From NCBI GenBank assembly GCA_905234395.1, contig CAJOHG010000035.1, forward strand, positions 1 through 44,639: a DNA stretch of 44,639 bases. Direction: 5' to 3'. A program made the position numbers and the translations under genes. Below, one piece after another: positions 25,457-33,234 of this stretch. The stretch comes from an uncultured Selenomonadaceae bacterium (GTDB taxonomy: Bacteria; Bacillota; Negativicutes; Selenomonadales; Selenomonadaceae). Position 1 is the stretch's first letter; each line of letters opens with the position of its first letter. The notes under the pieces were generated by a model, which saw nothing but the letters and a program-made list of their open reading frames with translations, did no database searches and had not been told where the DNA came from.

Positions 25457-26953
25457 ATGAGCTTAACAAATTTTATCAAGTCAATTCAGAACATCATGCG
25501 CGGCGACAGCGGCATTAACGGCGACGCACAGCGCATCGAGCAATTAACGTGGATTCTTTTCCTTAAAATCTACGACACCAAAGAGGACGATTGGGAACTT
25601 TACGACGACGATTATCAGTCCATTATTCCCGACAATTTGCGCTGGAGAAATTGGGCTGTCGACGACAAAAGCGGCTCTGCTTTGACCGGCGACGACCTTT
25701 TGCAATTCGTCAACGATGAACTCTTTCCCGCGCTGAAAAATTTGCCAATCACTCACGAGACGCCCAAAAAGAAATCTGTCGTCCGTGAAGTCTTCGACGA
25801 AGTGAATCAGTACATGAAAAACGGCGTGTTGCTCCGTCAAGTTGTCAACGTTGTTGACGAAATTAAATTCGACACCGCAAAGGAAAAAAATTTTTTCGGC
25901 GACATCTACGAGACCATTTTGAAAAGTTTGCAGAGTGCGGGCAATGCCGGTGAATTTTATACGCCGCGAGCCGTCACGGATTTTATCGTTGAAAGAATCG
26001 CTCCGAATTTCAATGAGACTGTTGCCGATTTTGCTTGCGGGACAGGCGGCTTTTTGACTTCCACGCTAAATTATTTGGCGCGAAAAGAAAATATTTCCGC
26101 CGAACAACGAGATTTTTATTCCAACCGCGCTGTCTTCGGCATTGAGAAAAAACCGTTGCCCTATCTGCTTGCGATAACCAACATGCTCATTCACGACATC
26201 GACACGCCAAATATTTTTCATGCCAATTCACTCGAACGCCGAATCACCGAATACACCGACGCCGAAAAATTTCCCGTCATCGTCATGAATCCACCTTACG
26301 GCGGCACCGAACTGCCGATAATCAGAAATAATTTTCCTGCAGACCTGCGCGGCAATGAAACTGCAGATTTGTTTATCGCGTTGATTCTCTATCGCTTGCA
26401 ATTCAACGGACGAGCAGCCGTCATTGTCCCGGACGGATTTTTATTCGGCACCGACGGAGCGAAGATTGAACTTAAGAAACGTCTGCTGAATCAATTCAAC
26501 TTGCACACGATCATTCGTCTGCCGCAGAGTGTCTTCTCGCCTTACACTTCAATCACGACGAATATTTTGTTCTTCGATCAAACTCGCAAGACCGATAAAA
26601 TTTGGTTTTACCGCGTCGACATGCCCGAAGGTTACAAACATTTCTCGAAGACCAAACCGATGTTGCTTGAACACTTCGCGAATTGCGTTGACTGGTGGAA
26701 CAATCGCCGCGAAATTCAAGACGCCGACGCCGAGACTTTCAAGGCTAAAGCGTTCACCGTTGCGGAAATTGTCAATCGCGAATACGATTTGGATTTGTGC
26801 GGCTATCCTTCAACCGACGAAGAAATTTTATCGCCCGCCGAGACTATCAAAAATTTTCAAGAACACCGCGCCGCTTTGAATCATAAAATCAATTCGCGGC
26901 TTGAAAAAATTTCCGCACTGTTGGAGGTTAGACAATGTTTGCTGAACGACTGA
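25457..26953 (+). CDS. hsdM: Type I restriction-modification DNA methyltransferase subunit HsdM
   Basis: A 498-residue N6-adenine methyltransferase. The N-terminal helical HsdM_N domain is followed by the SAM-binding motif ADFACGTGGFLTS near 190 and the catalytic NPPYGG near 277. GEFYTPRAVTDF, typical of HsdM, precedes motif I. It forms the M2S methylase with HsdS. GAGGTGAC precedes the ATG, and its end overlaps hsdS by 19 bases, implying coupled translation and fixed M:S stoichiometry. Confidence 0.96.
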   Translation: MSLTNFIKSIQNIMRGDSGINGDAQRIEQLTWILFLKIYDTKEDDWELYDDDYQSIIPDNLRWRNWAVDDKSGSALTGDDLLQFVNDELFPALKNLPITHETPKKKSVVREVFDEVNQYMKNGVLLRQVVNVVDEIKFDTAKEKNFFGDIYETILKSLQSAGNAGEFYTPRAVTDFIVERIAPNFNETVADFACGTGGFLTSTLNYLARKENISAEQRDFYSNRAVFGIEKKPLPYLLAITNMLIHDIDTPNIFHANSLERRITEYTDAEKFPVIVMNPPYGGTELPIIRNNFPADLRGNETADLFIALILYRLQFNGRAAVIVPDGFLFGTDGAKIELKKRLLNQFNLHTIIRLPQSVFSPYTSITTNILFFDQTRKTDKIWFYRVDMPEGYKHFSKTKPMLLEHFANCVDWWNNRREIQDADAETFKAKAFTVAEIVNREYDLDLCGYPSTDEEILSPAETIKNFQEHRAALNHKINSRLEKISALLEVRQCLLND

Positions 26954-28386
26954 AAAAATCTATCCTTCAAGCGGCAATTCAAGGGCAGTTGACAGAACAA
27001 TTACCGACCGACGGAGACGCACGTCACTTGCTCAAAAAAATTCGCGCCGAAAAATCCAAACTCATTGCCGCCAAAAAAATAAAGGCTGACAAAATTTTGC
27101 CGCCCATAACTGACGATGAAATTCCCTTCGACTTGCCCGCTAATTGGTGCTGGTGCAGGCTCGGAGATATTGGCAAAATTGTCGGCGGCGGAACGCCTAA
27201 AACGCACGATAACCAGAATTGGTATCCAGCTACAGTTTCTTGGATTACTCCCGCTGATATGAAAAATGTTGACGGTAAATATATTTCAAAAGGTTTTCGC
27301 CAAATTTCAGAACACGGGTTAAGAAATTCATCTGCTCAGCTAATGCCGAAAGGTAGTGTTTTATTTTCGAGCCGTGCTCCTATCGGATACGTAGCTATTG
27401 CTTCAAATGAACTTTGTACAAATCAAGGATTCAAGTCTATTGTTCCATTTGACGAAAGATTGACAGATTACATTTACTACTACTTAACGGCTGTCGCTGA
27501 CAAAATTGCACAAATGGGAACAGGGACAACATTTAAAGAAGTTTCAGGCAACGTGGTCAGTAAAATTTTATTTCCGTTGCCGCCGCTTGCTGAACAGAAA
27601 CGAATCGTCGAACGAGTGGACGCGCTGTTGATTGAAGTCGATGAACTTGCTCGCGCCGAACGAGAACTTGTTGAACTTGAAAAAATTTTCCCGCGCAGAA
27701 TGAAGAATTCACTCCTTCAAGCGGCAATTCAAGGGCAGTTGACTGAACAATTACCGACTGACGGAGACGCACGTCACTTGCTCAAAAAAATTCGCGCCGA
27801 AAAATCCAAACTCATTGCCGGCAAAAAAATAAAGGCTGACAAAATTTTGCCGCCCATAACTGATGATGAAATTCCCTTCGACTTGCCCGCTAATTGGTGT
27901 TGGTGCAGGCTCGGTGAAGTCTGCAACTATGGCACGAACGAAACTATTTTGCCCGCCGCCATGCAAGTCGGAAAAATTCTGATTGACTTAGAGGACATTG
28001 AAAAAGATTCGGGCAAGCTAATCAACAAAAAATTTTTCGACGGCAAGAACGCCAACAGCTCGAAAAATATTTTCTGTCGCGGACAAGTGCTTTTCGGAAA
28101 GTTGCGTGTCTATCTGAACAAAGTCATTGTCGCCGACACCGATGGCTATTGTTCGTCTGAAATTCTGCCATTAGACTTCGGGAAAAATATTTGCAGTGAG
28201 TACGCGCAAGCCGTTCTGATGTCGCCGTATTTTATCGGTTATGCAAATGCTTGTTCGTATGGAACTAAAATGCCACGCCTCGGCACCAAGGCAGGACAAC
28301 TTGCATTATTCCCGTTGCCGCCGCTTGCTGAACAGAAACGAATCGTCGAACGTCTGAACGAACTGTTGCCGCTGTGTGATTGGTAA
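26935..28386 (+). CDS. hsdS: Type I restriction-modification specificity subunit HsdS, with internal repeats
   Basis: A 483-residue S subunit with two target-recognition domains, each about 170-190 residues, framed by conserved helical spacers. Each half begins with an almost identical block (ILQAAIQGQLTEQLPTDGDA through PFDLPANWCWCRLG) and ends with FPLPPLAEQKRIVER. The first domain has GGGTPKTHDNQNWYPATVS, the second LIDLEDIEKDSGKLINKK, so the two half-sites differ. The DNA copies at 26963-27164 and 27713-27914 differ at only five positions, which makes domain loss, duplication or exchange by recombination likely. No recombinase or silent S cassette is in this window. Confidence 0.94.
   Translation: MFAERLKKSILQAAIQGQLTEQLPTDGDARHLLKKIRAEKSKLIAAKKIKADKILPPITDDEIPFDLPANWCWCRLGDIGKIVGGGTPKTHDNQNWYPATVSWITPADMKNVDGKYISKGFRQISEHGLRNSSAQLMPKGSVLFSSRAPIGYVAIASNELCTNQGFKSIVPFDERLTDYIYYYLTAVADKIAQMGTGTTFKEVSGNVVSKILFPLPPLAEQKRIVERVDALLIEVDELARAERELVELEKIFPRRMKNSLLQAAIQGQLTEQLPTDGDARHLLKKIRAEKSKLIAGKKIKADKILPPITDDEIPFDLPANWCWCRLGEVCNYGTNETILPAAMQVGKILIDLEDIEKDSGKLINKKFFDGKNANSSKNIFCRGQVLFGKLRVYLNKVIVADTDGYCSSEILPLDFGKNICSEYAQAVLMSPYFIGYANACSYGTKMPRLGTKAGQLALFPLPPLAEQKRIVERLNELLPLCDW
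26963..27164 (+). repeat. hsdS internal repeat, copy 1
   Basis: 202 bases, repeated exactly 750 bases (250 codons) later at 27713-27914 with five mismatches by eye. It encodes the conserved spacer ahead of the first recognition domain. Confidence 0.95.
27574..27614 (+). repeat. hsdS distal repeat, copy 1
   Basis: A 41-base block encoding PLPPLAEQKRIVER, identical by eye to 28312-28352. It closes the first half-subunit. Confidence 0.9.
27713..27914 (+). repeat. hsdS internal repeat, copy 2
   Basis: Second copy of the 202-base block at 26963-27164, ahead of the second recognition domain, in the same reading frame. Confidence 0.95.
28312..28352 (+). repeat. hsdS distal repeat, copy 2
   Basis: Second copy of the 41-base block at 27574-27614, closing the second half-subunit shortly before the stop codon. 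Confidence 0.9.
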
Positions 28387-28394
28387 ACGTTGCG

Positions 28395-28424
28395 CCCTTC
28401 CGATAATCGGTTGGGATTTTTTTT
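28395..28424 (+). repeat. Terminator-like repeat, right copy (flanks the hsd operon)
   Basis: Same 28-base unit as 23096-23123, in the same orientation, nine bases after the hsdS stop, with a longer T-run. It terminates hsdS and, with the left copy, brackets the whole operon. Confidence 0.85.
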
Positions 28425-28429
28425 GCAAA

Positions 28430-29446
28430 TCATTCGGGCAGTTGGTCGAGCTGTTTTAAATTGGAGCCGTCCGCGAAAATAATTTCCGTGACTTCAATTT
28501 TAATTTCGCGTTTCTTGAGCCCGTGTTTCATTGCGTCGACATCAGCGCGGATAAACGGATTAAGCGTCTTCGTGATGTTGAAAGTCTTCACGCCCTGCGA
28601 CTGTCCGAGCATGTCAATTTCAAACGGCGCGACGCTTTCACGGTCACCTTTGCCGAGCGTGATTGTGCCGATAATTTTTTCAAGCGGCTTATCGGATTTA
28701 ACGTCGGCAGTTATCGCAAGCTCCAGCGTCTGTGAAAAGCCGTATTCGTCGCCGTCAGTCATCTGCGCACGAAAACTTTTCACGAGAAAAATTTCATCCA
28801 TTTGGCGGACAATCGGAGCGTTGAGCGAATCGAGTTTTTGACGCAATGCACGCCGATAACACGTGTAAAAATCATCAAAGCCTTTCGCGTCGGTAATGCG
28901 CCAATTCCCGTCCGCGTCGTGCGTCAACGTCAATTCAAGTTCAAAGTTGAATTTCATCTGCGTGTTGTAAAAAATCACCGTAGCAATTTGTTCGTCGCCG
29001 TCGAGTTGCGGCTTAGTGACAGTTTTAATTTCGCAGGTCGCCGCGCCGGATTTGAGCAGAAATTTTTGCGCACCGGTGAGTTCCGTCGGGAAAGTGACTT
29101 TGCCGCTCGTGATGTATTCATCGACAGCAGCCCGCGCAGAGTTCACAAAGTCGGGCTTGAGCTGTTCGTAACGGAGCCGAAGCTGATCCATCGAGTAAGC
29201 CGTCGGAGCAATGGTCTCATTAATCTGCGCGGACAAAATTTCAGCAGCCGCCTGGTCAATCAACGCATCAACGTCGACAAATTTTTGGAACGCCGCGAGG
29301 TCGTGAGATTCGACGGCTTGACGTGCGGCAACGGTCGCGCTCGGATTTCGATTCATGAGTTGATTGACGTTTTGATAGACGCCGACGCCTACAACTGCCG
29401 TTAAAATTAAAAGGGCAACAATCACAAGTAAAATTTTTTTATCCAT
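28430..29446 (-). CDS. Membrane-anchored protein, DUF2939-like
   Basis: A 338-residue protein with one N-terminal membrane helix (KKILLVIVALLILTAVVGVG) and a large extracytoplasmic part. The pattern SATVAARQAVESHDLAAFQK followed by VDVDALIDQAAAEIL resembles DUF2939 proteins, where a helical segment follows an A-x-x-xHD-like motif. Later segments (GNWRITDAKGFDDFY) look like a beta domain. Function unknown. It is 17 bases downstream of the TlpA-like lipoprotein gene on the same strand, so they are probably co-transcribed. Confidence 0.7.
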   Translation of the reverse strand: MDKKILLVIVALLILTAVVGVGVYQNVNQLMNRNPSATVAARQAVESHDLAAFQKFVDVDALIDQAAAEILSAQINETIAPTAYSMDQLRLRYEQLKPDFVNSARAAVDEYITSGKVTFPTELTGAQKFLLKSGAATCEIKTVTKPQLDGDEQIATVIFYNTQMKFNFELELTLTHDADGNWRITDAKGFDDFYTCYRRALRQKLDSLNAPIVRQMDEIFLVKSFRAQMTDGDEYGFSQTLELAITADVKSDKPLEKIIGTITLGKGDRESVAPFEIDMLGQSQGVKTFNITKTLNPFIRADVDAMKHGLKKREIKIEVTEIIFADGSNLKQLDQLPE

Positions 29447-29463
29447 GTCAACGGCAACGCTTT

Positions 29464-30015
29464 CTAATTCTTGATAAGTTTGGCAAGTTCATTTTTATAG
29501 CTCTTAATGTCCGCGCCGACAATCGCATTGCCAACGACTTCGCCGCGACTGTTGACAAAAATTGTCGTCGGAACCGCCTCAACGTTTGCAATAAATTTCG
29601 TCAGTTGCTCGTCGGGAATGATGTTAATAAAGTCCGCATCGGCGTTACGAGTGATTTTCAACGCCTCTTGAATTTGAGCAGAGCCGGCAGTTGCGTCGCA
29701 AACCAGTCCGATAATTTGAGCATCGGCGGGCAATGAACGAGCCATTTCGCCGAGGTCGGGCATTTCGGCAATACACGGCGGGCAGAACGTCCCCCAAATG
29801 TTGACGACGGTAATCTTTTTCGACGCGAAAATTTCATTGGTTACGGTCTTGCCGGTGATGGTCGTTGCGGTGAAATTCGGAACGTTTTGAGCTACGGGCG
29901 ACGCTTGAGCAGAATTCGGGACGCTCTTATCATCAGCCGAATCGTCAAGGCAACCCGTAAACAAAATCGTCGCGCTCATCAACGCCGCAAAAATTTTTTT
30001 CTTCAAGTCAATCAT
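29464..30015 (-). CDS. TlpA/ResA-like thiol-disulfide oxidoreductase lipoprotein
   Basis: A 183-residue thioredoxin-fold lipoprotein. The signal peptide ends in LFTG-C22 (lipobox). The active site WGTFCPPC has C78 and C81, the cis-proline loop reads EAVPTTIFV, and PNFTATTITGKTVTN before it is typical of TlpA/ResA. Such proteins reduce disulfides outside the membrane, for instance during cytochrome maturation. The ATG has AGGAGA upstream. No cytochrome maturation genes are adjacent, so the client is unknown. Confidence 0.88.
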   Translation of the reverse strand: MIDLKKKIFAALMSATILFTGCLDDSADDKSVPNSAQASPVAQNVPNFTATTITGKTVTNEIFASKKITVVNIWGTFCPPCIAEMPDLGEMARSLPADAQIIGLVCDATAGSAQIQEALKITRNADADFINIIPDEQLTKFIANVEAVPTTIFVNSRGEVVGNAIVGADIKSYKNELAKLIKN

Positions 30016-30165
30016 CTCCTGTGGAAGTTTGCAAAAATTTTATCACGCGGAAATTTTCAACGCAAGCCGTTCGCCAAAACCTAAAACCTGTCCTGCAGGG
30101 GAATTGCGGCGCGGGAAGAATTAATGATTGATTATACCACTAACAACTGAACTTCCGAGGTAGAT

Positions 30166-31248
30166 ATGAACATTGTAGTTTCCGGCTATTACGGCTCCAA
30201 GAACGGCGGCGATGAAGCAATGCTCGCGTCAATGCTCGAAGTCCTTCGCGAAAAAATTCCCGACTTGAGCGCGACGGTCATTTCCATAAATCCCGAATAC
30301 ACCAGAAAACGTCATCGCGTCGAGGCAGTTGAACGCCGGGAAATTTGGACAATCATAAAAAAAATTCGTGCGGCGGATTTGCTGATTTCAGGCGGCGGCT
30401 CACTATTGCAGAACGTGACGAGCGGGCGCAGTCTCTATTACTATCTGGCGATAATTTTTTTTGCGCTGATGTTCGGTCGCAAGGTCATGCTCTACGCGCA
30501 AGGCATCGGTCCTATTCGCGGTTGGTTAGCGCACAAATTCATGAACGTCATCATTAATCGCGTCGACTTGATAACCGTCCGCGACCACGGCTCATTGGAA
30601 GAACTTTCACGCCTCGGAATCACTCGCCCGAAAATTTTTTGCACCGCCGATCCTGTGCTGGCAATTAAACCGCCGACGCTTGACATTGGCGAAAAAATTT
30701 TGTCGCGATATTCAATCGTCCGCGCAGAAAAATTTATCGGCGTGGCAATTCGTCACTGGATTGACTGGGAAAATTTCCGTCGTGAACTCGCCGTTGCACT
30801 CGACCGAATTGTTGAGACGACCGACTCAAAAATTATTTTCCTGCCGATGAAATTTCCGGAAGACATTCGCGCGGCACAATCGACCGTTGAGCTGATGAAA
30901 AATTCCGCGACCGTGCTCGACGATGAATTTACCACGCAAGAAATTTTGAGCCTCGTCGGTTGCATGGACGTTTTAATCGGCGTTCGACTGCACGCGCTGA
31001 TTTTCGCGGGCGTAATGAACGTCCCGATGCTCGGCATTTCTTACGACCCGAAGATTGAGCGATTCCTCGATTCAATCGGCGAAAAACCGTTGGGCACTTT
31101 TTCCGACGTGACTGCACAAAAAATTTTCGATGAGACGCTTATTAAACTTTCAACACCGAAAAATTCACGCGACGACAAACTTTTAAAGCAACTCGGCGAT
31201 CTCGCCCGTATGAATGCCAAACTTGCCGTTGAACTGATTCGCAACTGA
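30166..31248 (+). CDS. csaB: Polysaccharide pyruvyl transferase CsaB
   Basis: A 360-residue enzyme of the PS_pyruv_trans family. It starts with NIVVSGYYGSKNGGDEAMLA, then shows ISGGGSLLQNVTSGRSLYYY, LYAQGIGPIRGW and the C-terminal GVRLHALIFAGVMNVPMLGISYD. CsaB adds ketal-pyruvate to wall-associated glycan, which SLH-domain proteins bind; in Negativicutes SLH proteins link the outer membrane to peptidoglycan. GAGG precedes the ATG. It is followed by a strong terminator and appears monocistronic. Confidence 0.92.
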   Translation: MNIVVSGYYGSKNGGDEAMLASMLEVLREKIPDLSATVISINPEYTRKRHRVEAVERREIWTIIKKIRAADLLISGGGSLLQNVTSGRSLYYYLAIIFFALMFGRKVMLYAQGIGPIRGWLAHKFMNVIINRVDLITVRDHGSLEELSRLGITRPKIFCTADPVLAIKPPTLDIGEKILSRYSIVRAEKFIGVAIRHWIDWENFRRELAVALDRIVETTDSKIIFLPMKFPEDIRAAQSTVELMKNSATVLDDEFTTQEILSLVGCMDVLIGVRLHALIFAGVMNVPMLGISYDPKIERFLDSIGEKPLGTFSDVTAQKIFDETLIKLSTPKNSRDDKLLKQLGDLARMNAKLAVELIRN

Positions 31249-31265
31249 AAATCTGCAAAAAAATA

Positions 31266-31303
31266 GCACGTCGACTTCCACGGAAGACGATGTGCCATTT
31301 TTA
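31266..31303. terminator. Bidirectional terminator after csaB
   Basis: GCACGTCG-A-CTTCC pairs with GGAAG-A-CGATGTGC, one mismatch, followed by CATTTTT on the plus strand and TATTTTTTT on the minus strand. It separates csaB from the convergent PTS-like gene. Confidence 0.85.
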
Positions 31304-31335
31304 GTGTCAATGTCAAGGAGTGGAGAATTCAGAAT

Positions 31336-31698
31336 TTAATCTTCCGCGTAGAACTGAACGATATTTCCGAAACGCAGACGCGGAGGACGAACACCTTTGA
31401 CCGCGATTTGACCGGGCATCGTAGCTTCGCCGTTGACGACAACCGTGCAGTGACCTTCCTCGCGAATGTTCTTGTTGACGGCGTCACCGACTTTGACGAC
31501 CTCGAATTCACTCTTGCCGACTTTGAGTTTGTCGCCCGCAACGATGTCCGCTGCCAATTCGCCGACGGTGTGTTCAACGACCATGTCTTTCAACGCCGGA
31601 CGAATTTTCTCGTCCATGAGAATGAAACTGCTGTTGCTCTCAAGATAGGTCTGCGCGTCCTGTCCAATGCCTGTCATTTTCACTTCGTACTTAACCAT
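31336..31698 (-). CDS. PTS glucitol/sorbitol-type IIA protein, orphan
   Basis: A 120-residue protein. It starts VKYEVKMTGIGQDAQTYLES and matches the glucitol/sorbitol IIA family: H43 in VEHTVGEL corresponds to the phosphorylated histidine of SrlB, and GDAVNKNIREEGHCTVV matches the conserved VGDxAxxNxRELGH segment. I start at ATG 31698, which has AAGGAGG upstream; the longer frame is not supported. No IIB or IIC gene is near. A stand-alone IIA may regulate another process rather than transport, but that is inference. Confidence 0.82.
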   Translation of the reverse strand: MVKYEVKMTGIGQDAQTYLESNSSFILMDEKIRPALKDMVVEHTVGELAADIVAGDKLKVGKSEFEVVKVGDAVNKNIREEGHCTVVVNGEATMPGQIAVKGVRPPRLRFGNIVQFYAED

Positions 31699-31758
31699 CA
31701 AAATCAACCTCCTTGTTGCAAATAATACCACAAGCGCGGCGCAATATTCAAGAAAAAT

Positions 31759-31787
31759 TTGCGGCGTTCGATATTGTTTGATAAAAT
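31759..31787 (+). promoter_or_regulatory. Promoter of hisG
   Basis: TTGCGG (31759-31764), 17 bases, TAAAAT (31782-31787), the latter with an upstream TGA giving an extended -10. It sits in the divergent gap to the PTS-like gene. Confidence 0.6.
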
Positions 31788-31810
31788 TCGCGGCGAATGG
31801 AGGAATGACA

Positions 31811-32455
31811 TTGCAAGAGAAAGACTTTATAACAATCGCACTGCCGAAAGGAAAACTTTTCAACTTGTCGGCTCAAATGCTCGGCAAAATCGGTTGGACG
31901 GCTGAAGGGCTCAACGAGAAGTCCCGCAAGCTTATCATCACCAACGACGACGCGCGGCTGAAATTTATCATCACGAAAACTGCGGACGTTCCGACTTACG
32001 TTGAATACGGCGCGGCTGACCTGGGCATTATCGGCAAGGACGTGATTTTGGAATCGGGCAAGGACGTTTATGAGCTGCTCGATCTCGGCTTCGGCAAATG
32101 TCGCTTGACGATGGCTGTCCCGAAAGATAAACGGCGTGCACGTCTCGAAGATTATGCTCACACTCGCGTTGCCACGAAGTTTCCGCGTATTGCCGAAAAT
32201 TTTTTTGCGTCGCAGGGAATGCAAATGGAATACATCAAACTCAACGGTTCGATTGAACTTGCACCTATAATCAGCATGTCGGAGAGCATTGTTGACATTG
32301 TGGAGACCGGCACGACGTTGCGCGAAAATAATTTGGAAGAGATTGTAACGATTATGAATGCGACGGCGAGACTTATCGCCAACCGCGTGAGCTACAAACT
32401 AAAATTCGAGCGCATCAATTCTCTGGTCGAGGAGCTGTCAAAAATCATCGCGTGA
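31811..32455 (+). CDS. hisG: ATP phosphoribosyltransferase, short form
   Basis: Catalyses the first step of histidine synthesis, joining ATP and PRPP. The roughly 215-residue product is the short HisG form, which needs the regulatory subunit HisZ. Signatures: FITIALPKGKLF at the start, ADLGIIGKDVILE in the middle, and the PRPP loop IVDIVETGTTLRENNLEEI. The start is TTG at 31811, seven bases after GGAGG; the ATG at 31805 is too close to it. The other his genes and hisZ are not in this window. Confidence 0.93.
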   Translation: MQEKDFITIALPKGKLFNLSAQMLGKIGWTAEGLNEKSRKLIITNDDARLKFIITKTADVPTYVEYGAADLGIIGKDVILESGKDVYELLDLGFGKCRLTMAVPKDKRRARLEDYAHTRVATKFPRIAENFFASQGMQMEYIKLNGSIELAPIISMSESIVDIVETGTTLRENNLEEIVTIMNATARLIANRVSYKLKFERINSLVEELSKIIA

Positions 32456-32481
32456 ATCATCACATTGAAAGGAGCAAAATT

Positions 32482-33225
32482 ATGGCAAGCATTCACATTG
32501 CGGCACAAGTCGGCGAAGTTTCCGAACGTGTCCTTTTGCCCGGCGATCCCGTTCGCGCAAAAATCATCGCTGAAAATTTTCTTGACGACGTGCACCAATA
32601 CACCGCGATAAGAAATATTTTCGGCTTCACCGGCAAATTCAAAGGCGTTCCCGTTTCCGTTCAAGCGACGGGCATGGGCATTCCGTCAATCTCAATTTAT
32701 CTGCACGAGCTGATTCACGTCTTCGGAGCAAAGAAATTGATTCGCGTCGGAACGTGCGGCGGCATGAACGAAGACATTCACTTGCGCGACGTGTTGATTG
32801 CTCAAGGTTCGTCGACGGATTCTTCAATCGTCAATCAAACTTTCGGCGGCGCGATAAATTTTTCTCTGCTTGCGGACTTCAATTTGTTGCGGACTGCCGT
32901 CAACGTTGCGGAGAATTTAAATCTGCCCGTCAAAGTCGGAAACGTCATCTGCACCGATTTATTTTACAACGACTACGACGACATCAACGGAACTTTCGGC
33001 GACGGAAAGAACACTTTCAACGACAAGCTGCGCCGTCACGGAATCTTAGCCGTTGAAATGGAAAGTGCAGCGTTGTATCTGCAAGCCGTTGCCGCAAAAG
33101 TTCAAGCGTTGGCGATTTTCACGGTCAGCGATGATCTTTGGCGCAATGAACGTTGCACTGCCTCCGAACGAGAAAATTCTTTCAACGACATGATTAAAAT
33201 CGCGCTGGAGACGATCATCAAATGA
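32482..33225 (+). CDS. deoD: Purine nucleoside phosphorylase DeoD
   Basis: Splits purine (deoxy)nucleosides with phosphate. The 247-residue protein is the hexameric DeoD type: LLPGDPVRAKIIAENFL, then TGMGIPSISIYLHELI, RVGTCGGMNEDIHL, and the C-terminal VEMESAALY followed by FTVSDDLW. The ATG at 32482 has AAAGGAG seven bases before it. It follows hisG by 26 bases; the pairing is not a known pathway. Confidence 0.95.
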   Translation: MASIHIAAQVGEVSERVLLPGDPVRAKIIAENFLDDVHQYTAIRNIFGFTGKFKGVPVSVQATGMGIPSISIYLHELIHVFGAKKLIRVGTCGGMNEDIHLRDVLIAQGSSTDSSIVNQTFGGAINFSLLADFNLLRTAVNVAENLNLPVKVGNVICTDLFYNDYDDINGTFGDGKNTFNDKLRRHGILAVEMESAALYLQAVAAKVQALAIFTVSDDLWRNERCTASERENSFNDMIKIALETIIK

Positions 33226-33234
33226 GGTGACGTG

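Noticed and set aside
23180..28386. Whole hsd operon as a phage or transposon
   Set aside because: No integrase, transposase or phage gene is present; only the flanking repeats hint at mobility.
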